NCBI GenBank assembly: GCA_028065725.1
Contig: JAPTVL010000055.1
Span: 1-64,000, forward strand
DNA length: 64,000 nt
Direction of reading: 5' to 3'
Source: Betaproteobacteria bacterium
GTDB taxonomy: Bacteria > Pseudomonadota > Gammaproteobacteria > Burkholderiales > Rhodocyclaceae
Every line of letters begins with the position of its first letter. Position 1 is the stretch's first letter. Below, piece after piece: positions 1 through 8,087 of this stretch. The notes beneath the pieces are model-generated. The model was given only the letters and a program-made list of their open reading frames with translations. It was not told where the DNA came from and ran no database searches. The translations under genes and the position numbers were made by a program.

Positions 1-1
1 A

Positions 2-655
2 GATACCGTGGCAGACGAGGCGATCTGGCAGGAGTTCCGCGAGGAAGTGGCGGCGCTGGACGCTGACCGCGAGTTTCTGCGCAAGACCAATGTCGGCGGC
101 GAGGCCATGAAGGACGAGGACCTGCGGCGCGTGCGCGACATCGGCAGCGGCCGCAAGTGGCGCAACGTCGATGCCGTCGAAACCGAGTTCCTCACCGCCG
201 ACGAGGTGGTCAACCTGACCATCCGCGCCGGCACGCTGACGCTGCAGGAGCGCGACATCATCAACCACCACATCGTCGCCACCATCAGGATGCTGGAACA
301 GCTGCCGTGGCCGAAGCATCTGACCCGGGTACCCGAGTACGCCGGAGGCCATCACGAGCGCATGGACGGCAAGGGCTATCCCAGGGGGCTGACCCGCGAG
401 CAGATGTCGGTCCAGGCCAGGATGATGGGCATCGCCGATATCTTCGAGGCGCTGACGGCGCGCGACCGACCCTACAAGCACGGCATGAAGCTGTCGCAGG
501 CCATGGCGATCATGGCCAATTTCAAGAAGGGCGGCCATATCGACCCCGACCTGTTCGATGTCTTCGTCAAGCAGGGGGTTTATCGCCGCTATGCCGAGCA
601 GTTCCTCGATGCGGCGCAGATCGATGCGGTGGATGAGGCCGCGCTGACGGCATAG
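2..655 (+). CDS. HD-GYP domain protein, C-terminal part (5' truncated by window edge)
   Basis: The reading frame is open to the first base of the window, so the start lies upstream. The GTG at 8 is unlikely to be the true start. About 217 residues are visible. The motif HHERMDGKGYP (about visible residues 116-126) is the GYP-loop signature of HD-GYP phosphodiesterases, which hydrolyse cyclic di-GMP in the cytoplasm. The preceding helix DIINHHIVATI also fits the family. The metal-binding HD dyad is not visible and probably lies upstream, as would any sensor or receiver domain. It sits just before a type IV pilin locus, so a role in motility or surface attachment is possible, but that is inference from position only. 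Confidence 0.85.
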   Translation, partial: DTVADEAIWQEFREEVAALDADREFLRKTNVGGEAMKDEDLRRVRDIGSGRKWRNVDAVETEFLTADEVVNLTIRAGTLTLQERDIINHHIVATIRMLEQLPWPKHLTRVPEYAGGHHERMDGKGYPRGLTREQMSVQARMMGIADIFEALTARDRPYKHGMKLSQAMAIMANFKKGGHIDPDLFDVFVKQGVYRRYAEQFLDAAQIDAVDEAALTA

Positions 656-679
656 CCTGATTCAGCTGCAGGCGTTCAT

Positions 680-701
680 CGCCGTATCACCGGTGCCGAC
701 T
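680..701 (-). repeat. dispersed 22-nt repeat, copy 1
   Basis: Matches 19 of 22 positions of the repeat whose central 20 nt are GTCGGCGCTGGCGAYACGGC, here on the minus strand. It lies 25 nt after the stop of the HD-GYP gene. It is one of the more degenerate copies and is included because it shares the post-stop position of the better ones. Confidence 0.5.
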
Positions 702-821
702 ATCGAGCTTGCCGGATACTCTCAAGATGCAGCGGTGTGACGCGACAGGGCTGCGATGTGACGTTTTTCGTCATAAGACGGGCTGTGATTGGCCTAAGGC
801 AGGCACCGGCGCGCCCTTTAA

Positions 822-839
822 TTGGCATGGCTTGTGCTT
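822..839 (+). promoter_or_regulatory. sigma-54 (RpoN) promoter of the pilin gene
   Basis: The sequence TTGGCATGGCTTGTGCTT has the invariant GG (824-825) and GC (836-837) doublets separated by exactly 10 nt, the -24/-12 arrangement of sigma-54 promoters. Transcription would start near 848, about 39 nt before the pilin ATG. Pilin genes are classically RpoN/PilR controlled, so the match is both structural and contextual. Confidence 0.85.
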
Positions 840-886
840 CAATGCTCAGCAGCGACGACCGTCGCGCTTTCTCTAGGAGAGTTCAT

Positions 887-1066
887 ATGAGCAAATTGCA
901 AAAGGGTTTTACCCTGATCGAACTGATGATCGTGGTTGCGATCATCGGCATTCTGGCGGCGATTGCCATCCCCCAGTTCACCGAGTACACGAAGAAGGCT
1001 GAAAACAAGGCCGCGCAGTCTGACGCGAAGAACGTTATGACTTCTGCGATTGCCAATACGACCTGA
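887..1066 (+). CDS. pilA: short type IV pilin (PilA-N type, 59 aa)
   Basis: Encodes a prepilin with leader MSKLQKG followed by the PilD cleavage and methylation motif G|FTLIE and the long hydrophobic helix that forms the pilus core. Glu5 of the mature protein is present. The ATG at 887 is chosen because AGGAG precedes it and because it gives a short positively charged leader. An ATG further upstream would add an implausible extension. The mature chain is only about 52 residues and ends just after the helix; ordinary PilA proteins are about 140-160 aa and carry a globular disulfide-loop domain. The length therefore resembles the short pilins of Geobacter. Mature aromatics visible are F1, F24 and Y27. 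The next gene may supply the missing globular part (inference). Confidence 0.85.
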   Translation: MSKLQKGFTLIELMIVVAIIGILAAIAIPQFTEYTKKAENKAAQSDAKNVMTSAIANTT

Positions 1067-1125
1067 GATTGCCAATTACGGTTCAATTCCAGTCAAAGAT
1101 ACCTATTAGCCTAAAAGGAAATTAC

Positions 1126-1575
1126 ATGAAAAAGATACTTGTGATGGGTTTGATCACGGGCCTGTGTTCGACAGGCGCGTTTGCTGCGGCATGTACCTTT
1201 GCCGGTACTGGCGTTCAAGCCGGAGCTATTGGGACGCCTGTTGCCAACACCGAACAGTGTGCCTGCGATGGCGGTAAAGCGCAAAAGACGTCAATCAATG
1301 GCGGTCCCGGTGCTGTTGTGGCGACTCCGGTGTTTACCAAGACCGGTTTTGAAGTTCAATGTTCGTCAAACACCGTCGTCAGCTACAACGAAGTGTCGGG
1401 CACCCTGTTTGCCGTGGCGGCTGGTTCGGGAAAGGGGAACCAGTTGTTTAGCGGCAATTCGAATGGTGGAGCGGTTGCAACGTCCACGACAGCATGCACC
1501 GGCACCAACAAGGCTTGTCTCGGTACCGATGTTTCGGGTGAGCTGGCCAGAGCGGTGGCAGCTGGTAGTTCCTAA
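1126..1575 (+). CDS. secreted Cys-rich protein downstream of pilin (possible PilA-C/Spc-like partner)
   Basis: Has a 149-residue product with a clear Sec signal peptide (MKK, hydrophobic stretch, AFA|AA cleavage after about residue 20). The mature part is rich in Gly, Ala, Thr and Ser and holds six cysteines, enough for three disulfides, so it should fold in the periplasm or outside the cell. The ATG at 1126 follows AAAAGGA at proper distance. It begins 59 nt after the short pilin stop and ends just before a strong terminator, so the two form a bicistronic unit. In Geobacter a short PilA-N is stabilised by a separately encoded PilA-C. The same organisation is seen here, but I do not recognise direct sequence similarity, so the functional call is an inference. 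Confidence 0.6.
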   Translation: MKKILVMGLITGLCSTGAFAAACTFAGTGVQAGAIGTPVANTEQCACDGGKAQKTSINGGPGAVVATPVFTKTGFEVQCSSNTVVSYNEVSGTLFAVAAGSGKGNQLFSGNSNGGAVATSTTACTGTNKACLGTDVSGELARAVAAGSS

Positions 1576-1592
1576 GCAAGCTTGTTGTTTTC

Positions 1593-1624
1593 AAAAGAGC
1601 GCACCTTTGGGTGCGCTCTTTTTG
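1593..1624 (+). terminator. Rho-independent terminator after the pilin operon
   Basis: A perfect 13-bp stem (1593-1605 with 1610-1622), a four-base loop and a run of T residues directly after the second arm. It separates the pilin pair from the ABC-transporter genes, which start 14 nt further on. Confidence 0.9.
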
Positions 1625-1637
1625 TTAAGGTGGCCAT

Positions 1638-2438
1638 ATGTGGCAGTTCATGCTTTCCGCCGGACGCGCCGGCCTGCGCAGCCGGAGTATCCAGGCCATC
1701 CTGATTCTCGGCGCCCTGCTGGTCGGCGTCGCTTATCTTTCCGCGTCCTTCTCGCCGCGCCAGCCGCAGACGGTGGCGCTCGATGTCGGCCTGTCCGGTC
1801 TGCGCATCACGCTGGTGCTTTTTTCCCTGTTCTGGGTGCAGGAGCTGGTGGCCCGCGAAATCGAGCGGCGCACGGTCTTGTTCGCCCTGACGTATCCGGT
1901 GGCCCGCGGCCACTACATCATTGGCCGCTATCTGGGCGTGCTGGGCCTAGTGGCATTGGCCGCCGTGCTGCTCGGCATGCTGCTCTGGCTGGCGGTTCTG
2001 ATGCTGGGCAAGGGCTATGCACAGGGTTTTGCGGTGGTGCTGGGTTTTCCTTACTGGTTGACCGTGGCCGGTTTGTGGGTCGATGCCGCCGTGGTGGCGG
2101 CCTTTGCGTTGTGGGTGGCCACCTTCTCGACGGTACCGATGCTGCCGCTGGCGCTGGGCCTTGCATTCGCCGTCGGCGGCAAGAGTCTGGGAGCGGTCGT
2201 CGAATATCTGGCCAAGGGCGCCGATGGCGACCAGGCGCTGATGCGTTTCGCACCGATCATCGATGCCATTCAATGGGTGCTCCCCGACTTGTCGCGGCTG
2301 GATTGGCGCAATTGGCCGATGTACGGCCTGGCGCCGGATGGGCATGCGGCGGGCCTGAGTTTGATTCTGGCGATGAGTTATGCGGCACTGCTGCTTACCC
2401 TGGCGGCGATGATCTTCACCCGCCGCGACTTCGAATAG
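1638..2438 (+). CDS. ABC-2 type transporter permease
   Basis: Encodes a 266-residue inner-membrane protein with about six hydrophobic segments (first near residues 20-37). The cytoplasmic loop REIERRTVLFALTYPVARG between the first segments is typical of ABC-2 permeases, where it contacts the ATPase. The family exports lipids, polysaccharides or peptides. Its ATPase is probably the gene at 3283-4179, with one protein encoded between them. Because it lies directly after the pilin pair and before glycan genes, it may export a surface polymer or help place the pilin partner; the substrate cannot be read from sequence. Confidence 0.75.
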   Translation: MWQFMLSAGRAGLRSRSIQAILILGALLVGVAYLSASFSPRQPQTVALDVGLSGLRITLVLFSLFWVQELVAREIERRTVLFALTYPVARGHYIIGRYLGVLGLVALAAVLLGMLLWLAVLMLGKGYAQGFAVVLGFPYWLTVAGLWVDAAVVAAFALWVATFSTVPMLPLALGLAFAVGGKSLGAVVEYLAKGADGDQALMRFAPIIDAIQWVLPDLSRLDWRNWPMYGLAPDGHAAGLSLILAMSYAALLLTLAAMIFTRRDFE

Positions 2439-2458
2439 TCGGCACTGGCATGACGGCG
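2437..2458 (+). repeat. dispersed 22-nt repeat, degenerate copy 2
   Basis: Matches 18 of 22 positions of the dispersed repeat. It covers the TAG stop of the permease gene and the ATG of the next gene. On its own this would not be convincing. It is listed because it sits at a gene junction like several better copies. Confidence 0.35.
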
Positions 2459-3286
2459 AAATTGCTGCGCAAGGAATGGCTGTTCGTATTGGCGTTTGCA
2501 TTGGTGTTCACCGCCACATCGGAGCGACTCAAGTCCGTGCCCCGGCAATCCGTATCGGTCGAGATGCGGGTGGCCTTGCCGCTGTTCGTGCAGGTGTTCA
2601 TGGCCATGGGCGACCGCTATCTGGCCGCCAACGTTGCCGCCATTCGCGCGCTGGTGGTGGCGCCGGAAAAGATGCGACCGGAGGAATTCCGCATTCTGGG
2701 CAAGGTGCAGAAGGACGTATCCTGGCTGAATCCGGCCCATGAAGACAACTATTACATTGCCTTCGCGATCCTGCCTCAGTACGGCGAGCTGGATTCCACG
2801 CAAATCGTCCTGGCCCGCGCCGGTGGTGTCCGCTTTTTCGATTATCATCCATCCTTCTTTTACGCCTTCAATCAGTGGTATTACAAAGGCGATCCGGTGG
2901 GAGCGTCGGGCTGGTTGCGGGCCGCCGCGGAAAAAATGCCCGATCCCGACCATCGCTTGACCATGCAGAACATGGCTGCGCGCTGGATCGACAAGGCGCA
3001 GGATACGGAACTCGCGATTCGCGTTGTGGAATCCATGGCCAGGGAAGCCAGGCGCAGGGATTTTCGCGCCTACCTGGAAACGCGCGTGGTGCGCCTGCGC
3101 CAGCTGCAACAGTTGCGGATGGCGGCGACGACTTACCGCGAACGCTTCGGCAAGCCTTTGTCCAATCTGCAGGAACTGGTCGATTCCGGCATTCTTCCCG
3201 TTCTGCCGCAAGACCCGTTCGGCTTCGGCTTCGGCTTTGACAAGCAGGGTGCAATCGTGCTGCGTACCTCACCTCCCCAATCATGA
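2450..3286 (+). CDS. membrane-anchored protein of unknown function in ABC-transporter operon
   Basis: Encodes 278 residues. An N-terminal hydrophobic segment (about residues 8-22, LLRKEWLFVLAFALVFTAT) should anchor it in the inner membrane. The rest is soluble and helical, with repeated Ala-rich and aromatic stretches suggestive of TPR-like packing. The C-terminal 50 residues (TYRERFGKPLSNLQELVDSG, then LPQDPFG) resemble the tail of type II secretion major pseudopilins, where a similar Leu-Pro-x-Asp-Pro-aromatic-Gly segment occurs. An unusual GFGFGF repeat follows. It overlaps the ATPase gene by four bases (ATGA), so it is translated with the transporter and is likely an accessory subunit. 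I do not recognise a named family. Confidence 0.6.
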   Translation: MTAKLLRKEWLFVLAFALVFTATSERLKSVPRQSVSVEMRVALPLFVQVFMAMGDRYLAANVAAIRALVVAPEKMRPEEFRILGKVQKDVSWLNPAHEDNYYIAFAILPQYGELDSTQIVLARAGGVRFFDYHPSFFYAFNQWYYKGDPVGASGWLRAAAEKMPDPDHRLTMQNMAARWIDKAQDTELAIRVVESMAREARRRDFRAYLETRVVRLRQLQQLRMAATTYRERFGKPLSNLQELVDSGILPVLPQDPFGFGFGFDKQGAIVLRTSPPQS

Positions 3287-4179
3287 CCACTGCCATAGAC
3301 ATCCGCGAACTGCGCAAGACCTACCCGCGCAACTGGGCCGCACCGCCCGTCGAGGCGCTCAAGGGAATTTCGCTGACGATTGAAGAAGGCGAAGTGTTCG
3401 GCTTCATCGGTCCCAACGGCGCGGGAAAAAGCACGGCGATCAAGATACTGACGGGAGTGATGTCGCCGACCTCCGGCCAGGCGCAACTGTTCGGACTCGA
3501 TGTCACGCAACCCGAGGCGCGCCGGGGGCTTGGCTACGTTCCAGAGAATCCCAGCCTGCCGGACTATCTGACACCTCTGGAAATCCTGTCGATGGGTTTG
3601 CAACTGCACCACCGCAAGCCGGCGCAACCGCGGACCCATTGCCTGCACTGGCTGGAGCGCTTCGGCCTGGCGGAGGTGGCGAACAAGGTGGTGCGCGGCT
3701 TTTCCAAAGGCATGGCGCAGCGCACCGCGCTCGCTCATGCGATGGCCGTCGAGCCGCGCCTGCTGATCCTCGACGAACCCCTGTCCGGCCTCGATCCAAT
3801 CGGTCGCCGCGAAGTGGTGGAGATTCTTTCCGGGTTCCGCCAGCAAGGTGGCACCATCTTTTTGACCTCCCACGTGTTGCACGACGTGGAGCGCCTTGCG
3901 GACCGCTTCGGCTTGATCCACAAGGGCGAGTTGCGTGCGGTGCGCGCACCTGGCGAACTGGTCGGCGAGACGGATACCGTGCTGGTCCGCAGCCAGGGCA
4001 GTGCGGCAGTCCTGCCGGATATGCTGGCCGAACCGGCCGGTCGCTGGGTGCTGGAAGTGCCGCGCACTGCCCTGTGGGAAACGCTTCGGGTGCTCGAGGC
4101 GGCAGGGCATGCCCTGATCGAAATCAAGCCGACGCTATCGCTGGAAACTGCCTTCATGCATGTCGTGAAAGGCGGTTGA
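3283..4179 (+). CDS. ABC transporter ATP-binding protein
   Basis: Encodes a 298-residue cytoplasmic ATPase. Walker A is GPNGAGKST (residues 43-51), the signature loop is FSKGMAQR in place of LSGGQ, and Walker B is LLILDEPLSGLD. The altered signature and length are typical of ABC-2 export ATPases, which have an extra C-terminal domain of about 80 residues. It pairs with the permease at 1638-2438 and overlaps the preceding gene by four bases. Its direction of transport is therefore probably outward. The substrate is unknown; the adjoining glycosyltransferases suggest a surface glycan or lipid-linked molecule. Confidence 0.85.
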   Translation: MTTAIDIRELRKTYPRNWAAPPVEALKGISLTIEEGEVFGFIGPNGAGKSTAIKILTGVMSPTSGQAQLFGLDVTQPEARRGLGYVPENPSLPDYLTPLEILSMGLQLHHRKPAQPRTHCLHWLERFGLAEVANKVVRGFSKGMAQRTALAHAMAVEPRLLILDEPLSGLDPIGRREVVEILSGFRQQGGTIFLTSHVLHDVERLADRFGLIHKGELRAVRAPGELVGETDTVLVRSQGSAAVLPDMLAEPAGRWVLEVPRTALWETLRVLEAAGHALIEIKPTLSLETAFMHVVKGG

Positions 4180-4208
4180 GCTTGGCCGTTCCACGGCATG
4201 GCCGGCCG

Positions 4209-6023
4209 ATGGGACATGCCGGATCGGCGGTTCTTTTCGCTGCCGCCTTGCTGCTGTGGCTGCTCAATCATCCCTACCAGGGGATCTGGCATGACGCCCG
4301 CATCTATGGCCTGCTGGCGGCGCATTGGCTGACTCCGGACGCTCTGGCGCCGGACCTGTTCTTCCGCTTCGGCTCTCAAGGCGAATTGAGCCTGTTCACT
4401 CCGTTGTATGGCGCGCTGGTGGGCTGGCTGGGGCTGGATCATGCTTCATGGTGGGTGGTGCTGACGGGCGGCATGGCCTGGGTGGCGGCGGTGATGCTGT
4501 TGGCAAACCGGATGCTCGGGACGGGTGCGGCTGCCGCCCTCGCCGTGTTGCTGGCCGCCGTGGCGACGGTAAGCTATTCGCCCAATGCGGGCACCTTTGT
4601 CCTCACCGAGAACTACGCCACCGCGCGCTCGTGGGCCTTGCCGCTGGGATTGGGCGGTGTTGCCGCACTTGCGGGCGGCCGCCGCATCTGGGCATTTTCG
4701 TTGGCGATGGCCTCTTTGCTGCTGCATCCGCTGCTCGGTATCTGGCCCGTGGCGCTTTGCCTGCTGGTGTGGGTGCGGACCGGGATTGCGGTGACGCTGG
4801 TGATGCTGGTCGTCGTTGCCGCAGTTGCGGTCGGGCTGCTGGATGTCGATATGCCTTACCTGCGCCTGATGCGAGGCGAGTGGCTGGTTTTCGCGCGGGA
4901 CGTGGCGCCGGATATCCTGTTCCGCCCCGCCGGCGCGCGTCTTGTCGAGCATGGGGCGGTGCTCGCCGGCCTGCTGCCGGCCGCGCGCTGGGGCAGCGAG
5001 CGCTGCCGCCTGATTTATCGACGGGCTTTGCTCTTGGGGAGCGGCGGTCTGTCCCTGGCCCTGATCGCCAGCTTCTGGTTGCCGATCGAGATTCTGGTGC
5101 AGGGCCAGCCCTGGCGGGTGGGCTGGTTGCTCCTGCCATTGGCCATGGTGGCCTTGCTCGATGTCGGTCAGCGCTTGGGCCGCGAGTCTCGCAGCGGTTC
5201 CTTGCTGCTCGGCGCGGCGGGAGCGGTCGCGGCGATGGGGCCGGCGTGGTGGCTGCCGGCGCTTTATGTCGCGGCAGCGGGTGCCTTCCTGCCGCTGGAA
5301 GCCTGGCGGCGCCTGGACGATTGGGCGGGACAACGGCGAAAATACTTGGCGATTGCGCTCGGCCTGGTGTGGCTTCCGCTCCTGCCCGGGCTGGTGGCGG
5401 ATTGGGATATTGCCGGGCGTCAATTGCTGCAACCTTGGTGGACCGGCGCGGAATGGTTGCACGGACTTGTTGCGGGAGGCGTCTGGCACATTGCGGTGCT
5501 GGCGGTCGTGCCGGCCGCTTGGGGCTTGCCGCTGCCGTCCGCTTCCTGGCGGATGGCAGCGGCCTGCGTTCTGCTGGGATTGACGCTGTTCGCGCTTTCC
5601 CAGTGGGATCGTCGGGTTGAATCCCGTCGCGTGGAGGAGATGTGTTATCTCGAACGCCACTGTCCGGCGCATCCCTTTCTTCGAGAGATTGCCGTGGGTG
5701 AAACCGTGTTTTGGCCCGGGGGGGAATTGACGGTCTGGTTCACGCTGAACCGCGCCAGCTATTACGGGGAAGTTCAGCGTACCGGTGCCGTGTTTTCGCG
5801 TGCGAAGTTCGACGAGTGGAGACGACGTGATGCGCTTGTGGCCGCCGGTCGTGAGCCGTGGCGGTTGTGCGCTGATCCGGCGCTGGACTGGCTGGTGCTG
5901 GAGGGGGGTGTTCCCGGCGCAAGTCCCCGGGCCGTATGGCGGAAAGCGGAACTCCATGCCTGTGCGGATTTTCGCGCCGTGTCGCCAGCGCCGACTTTTC
6001 CACGAAGGGGCCCGGCACAATGA
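4209..6023 (+). CDS. large polytopic membrane protein of the glycan cluster
   Basis: Encodes about 604 residues with roughly a dozen hydrophobic segments over the first 470 residues, followed by a soluble C-terminal domain of about 130 residues. The first periplasmic loop carries an acidic-aromatic stretch (WHDARIYG) of the sort found in GT-C membrane glycosyltransferases, which use polyprenyl-phosphate sugars; this is a weak clue. The start is uncertain: ATG 4209 lacks a clear ribosome site, while TTG 4182 or 4176 lies just behind GGCGG near the end of the ATPase gene. The last codons contain an exact copy of the dispersed 22-nt repeat, read as AVSPAPTF. It overlaps the GtrA gene by four bases. 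Confidence 0.6.
   Translation: MGHAGSAVLFAAALLLWLLNHPYQGIWHDARIYGLLAAHWLTPDALAPDLFFRFGSQGELSLFTPLYGALVGWLGLDHASWWVVLTGGMAWVAAVMLLANRMLGTGAAAALAVLLAAVATVSYSPNAGTFVLTENYATARSWALPLGLGGVAALAGGRRIWAFSLAMASLLLHPLLGIWPVALCLLVWVRTGIAVTLVMLVVVAAVAVGLLDVDMPYLRLMRGEWLVFARDVAPDILFRPAGARLVEHGAVLAGLLPAARWGSERCRLIYRRALLLGSGGLSLALIASFWLPIEILVQGQPWRVGWLLLPLAMVALLDVGQRLGRESRSGSLLLGAAGAVAAMGPAWWLPALYVAAAGAFLPLEAWRRLDDWAGQRRKYLAIALGLVWLPLLPGLVADWDIAGRQLLQPWWTGAEWLHGLVAGGVWHIAVLAVVPAAWGLPLPSASWRMAAACVLLGLTLFALSQWDRRVESRRVEEMCYLERHCPAHPFLREIAVGETVFWPGGELTVWFTLNRASYYGEVQRTGAVFSRAKFDEWRRRDALVAAGREPWRLCADPALDWLVLEGGVPGASPRAVWRKAELHACADFRAVSPAPTFPRRGPAQ
5975..5996 (-). repeat. dispersed 22-nt repeat, exact copy 3
   Basis: All 22 positions match the repeat consensus on the minus strand. 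It lies inside the last 16 codons of the membrane-protein gene and is translated as AVSPAPT. One of three exact copies in the window. Confidence 0.9.
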
Positions 6024-6391
6024 ACGAACTGGTTCGCTATTTCGCCGTTAGTCTGCTTGCCTTGCTGGTCGACATGGGCAGCCTGCTGTTGCTAGCGCAG
6101 TTCATGCATTACCTGTGGGCGGCGACGGTTGGCTTTTTGCTTGGCGCAGCGACGAGTTACCTGCTTTCCGTGCGCTGGGTGTTCCGGCATCGCCGCCTGG
6201 CAGCATTTCCAAAAACGGAATTTGCAGCATTTGCGGCGGTTGGCGTGGTCGGTTTGGGTCTCAATAACCTGGCGATCTATGTCGCCGTCGAACATGCCGG
6301 GCTTCCCCTGCTGGCGGCGAAGGCAGTAGCAGCGATACTGACCTTTTCGTTCAATTTCGGCTTGCGCAAATGGGGGCTGTTCCGGCCATAA
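6020..6391 (+). CDS. GtrA-like membrane protein
   Basis: Encodes 123 residues with four hydrophobic segments and a charged loop (SVRWVFRHRRLA) after the second. This arrangement and length match the GtrA family, small inner-membrane proteins that help move polyprenyl-phosphate-linked sugars across the membrane or assist glycosyltransferases. The ending FNFGLRKWGLF is typical of the family. Its ATG overlaps the preceding stop (ATGA), and the FAD oxidoreductase starts six bases after its end. A role in delivering lipid-linked sugar for envelope glycan synthesis follows from family and context. Confidence 0.85.
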   Translation: MNELVRYFAVSLLALLVDMGSLLLLAQFMHYLWAATVGFLLGAATSYLLSVRWVFRHRRLAAFPKTEFAAFAAVGVVGLGLNNLAIYVAVEHAGLPLLAAKAVAAILTFSFNFGLRKWGLFRP

Positions 6392-6397
6392 TCGTCC

Positions 6398-7996
6398 ATG
6401 GATAAGCCCCTCGTCATCATCATCGGTGCCGGTCCCGCCGGCCTGACGGCTGCGCTGGAACTGGTGCGCGACGGTCGCATGCAGCCGCTGGTGCTCGAAG
6501 CGTCGCACGACGTCGGCGGCATCTCGCGCACGGTGGAGTACAAGGGCAACCGCATGGACATCGGCGGCCATCGCTTCTTTTCCAAGTCCGACTGGGTGAT
6601 GAACTGGTGGCGCGAGATTCTGCCGATCGCAGTTGCCGATCCGAAGGTGGAGATTGCCTATCAGGGACAGCGCAGAACGATTATGCGAAGCGGTATCCCC
6701 GGGGACGGCGCCGGTGGCACGGCGGCGAGCGGCAACGGCCTGGTCATGCTGGTGCGCGACCGCCTCTCGCGCATTTATTTTCTGCGCAAATATTTTGACT
6801 ATCCGATCAAACTTAATGCCACCACCCTGGCCAATCTTGGTGCAGTGCGCCTGATCCGGATCGGTGTCAGTTATGTTTGGGCAATGTTGTTTCCTCGTCG
6901 CCCCGAACGCTCGCTGGAGGATTTTCTGCTCAATCGCTTTGGCGGCGAACTGTATCGCACCTTCTTCAAGGACTACACGGAGAAGGTCTGGGGCGTGCCT
7001 TGCGACCGCATCAGCGCGGAATGGGGCGCGCAGCGCATCAAGGGACTTTCCATCGTCGAAGCCTTGCGACATGCGCTGCGCCAGCGCTTCGGCCATGCTG
7101 CAACCCAGCAGGCGACGAAAACCAGCCTGATCGAGCACTTCCTCTATCCGCGCCTGGGACCCGGCCAGATGTGGCAGGAAGTGGCGCGGCGGGTCATCGA
7201 GGGTGGCGGCGAGATCCGTTTCGGACAGCAGGTGAAAGGATTGCGACATGAGGGAGGACGCGTGGTTGCTGTCCTCACGGCGGATGCTGCGGGGCATGCG
7301 GTCGAGGTGCGGGGAGACCATGTGATTTCGACCATGCCTGTCAAGGATCTCGTCGCCGGTATGCAGCCGCCAGCTCCAACCGAGGTGCGCGAAGTGGCTG
7401 CTGCGTTGCCTTATCGCGACTTCATCACGGTCGGACTGCTGGTTGCGCGCATGCGTGCCAATCCGCAGGCGCAGAGCAGCCGGCCCGACCACATGCCGCC
7501 GGACAACTGGATCTACGTTCAGGAACGCGATGTGCGCATCGGGCGCCTGCAGGTATTCAACAACTGGAGCCCGGACTTGGTTGCCGATGAAGGCAGGATC
7601 TGGCTGGGGCTGGAGTATTTCTGCCAGGAGGGAGACGATCTGTGGCGGCAGGATGATCCCGCGATGATCGAATTTGCGGCCTGCGAACTCGGGAAGATCG
7701 GCATGATCGACCGTGCCGATGTGCTGGATGGCACGGTGATTCGCGTGCCGAAGACCTATCCGGCCTATTTCGGCGCCTATGAGGAATTTCCCCGGGTCAG
7801 GGCCTGGCTGGACGGCCTCGAGAATCTCTATCTGGTCGGCCGCAACGGCATGCACCGCTACAACAACCAGGATCATTCGATGCTCACCGCAAAACTGGCG
7901 GTCGAGGCGATTCTTGAAGGAAGGATCGGCAAGGCGGCGATCTGGGCGGTGAATATCGATGACGATTATCATGAAGAAGACAAGCGCGAGGCCTGA
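6398..7996 (+). CDS. FAD-dependent NAD(P)-binding oxidoreductase (amine-oxidase/UGM-like fold)
   Basis: Encodes 532 residues. The N-terminus [11 protein letters not shown] (about residues 6-16) is a Rossmann dinucleotide motif followed by the acidic end of the second strand ([14 protein letters not shown]), typical of flavoproteins of the amine-oxidase and UDP-galactopyranose-mutase group. The C-terminal [20 protein letters not shown] supplies the second FAD-binding segment. Related proteins are common in polysaccharide clusters and in GtrA neighbourhoods, where they probably modify sugars or polyprenols. The reaction cannot be read from sequence. It is oriented with the glycan cluster and follows gtrA by six bases. 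Confidence 0.75.
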   Translation: MDKPLVIIIGAGPAGLTAALELVRDGRMQPLVLEASHDVGGISRTVEYKGNRMDIGGHRFFSKSDWVMNWWREILPIAVADPKVEIAYQGQRRTIMRSGIPGDGAGGTAASGNGLVMLVRDRLSRIYFLRKYFDYPIKLNATTLANLGAVRLIRIGVSYVWAMLFPRRPERSLEDFLLNRFGGELYRTFFKDYTEKVWGVPCDRISAEWGAQRIKGLSIVEALRHALRQRFGHAATQQATKTSLIEHFLYPRLGPGQMWQEVARRVIEGGGEIRFGQQVKGLRHEGGRVVAVLTADAAGHAVEVRGDHVISTMPVKDLVAGMQPPAPTEVREVAAALPYRDFITVGLLVARMRANPQAQSSRPDHMPPDNWIYVQERDVRIGRLQVFNNWSPDLVADEGRIWLGLEYFCQEGDDLWRQDDPAMIEFAACELGKIGMIDRADVLDGTVIRVPKTYPAYFGAYEEFPRVRAWLDGLENLYLVGRNGMHRYNNQDHSMLTAKLAVEAILEGRIGKAAIWAVNIDDDYHEEDKREA

Positions 7997-8050
7997 CGCC
8001 GTGCCGGCACCCGCCGGTCACGGTTGCCAAAATCGCCGAAAGCGGGCAGT

Positions 8051-8070
8051 ATTCTGCAGATCTGCAGAAT
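8051..8070. promoter_or_regulatory. perfect 20-bp palindrome upstream of the DUF4143 ATPase
   Basis: ATTCTGCAGATCTGCAGAAT is a perfect inverted repeat with no loop, ending 17 nt before the ATG at 8088. Its position between two genes in the only gap of this part of the cluster suggests an operator for a dimeric regulator. It is unlikely to be a terminator, as it has no G/C clamp and no T run. Confidence 0.6.
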
Positions 8071-8087
8071 AATTGCACATCAACAAA

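Noticed and set aside
3961..3981. GTCGGCGAGACGGATACCG in the ABC ATPase gene as a further repeat copy
   Set aside because: Only about 13 of 21 positions match; indistinguishable from coincidence in GC-rich DNA.
3639..4208. Extension of the 4209 membrane-protein gene back into the ABC ATPase gene
   Set aside because: The upstream part overlaps the clear ATPase gene in another frame and is rich in Arg and Pro, as expected for a shadow.
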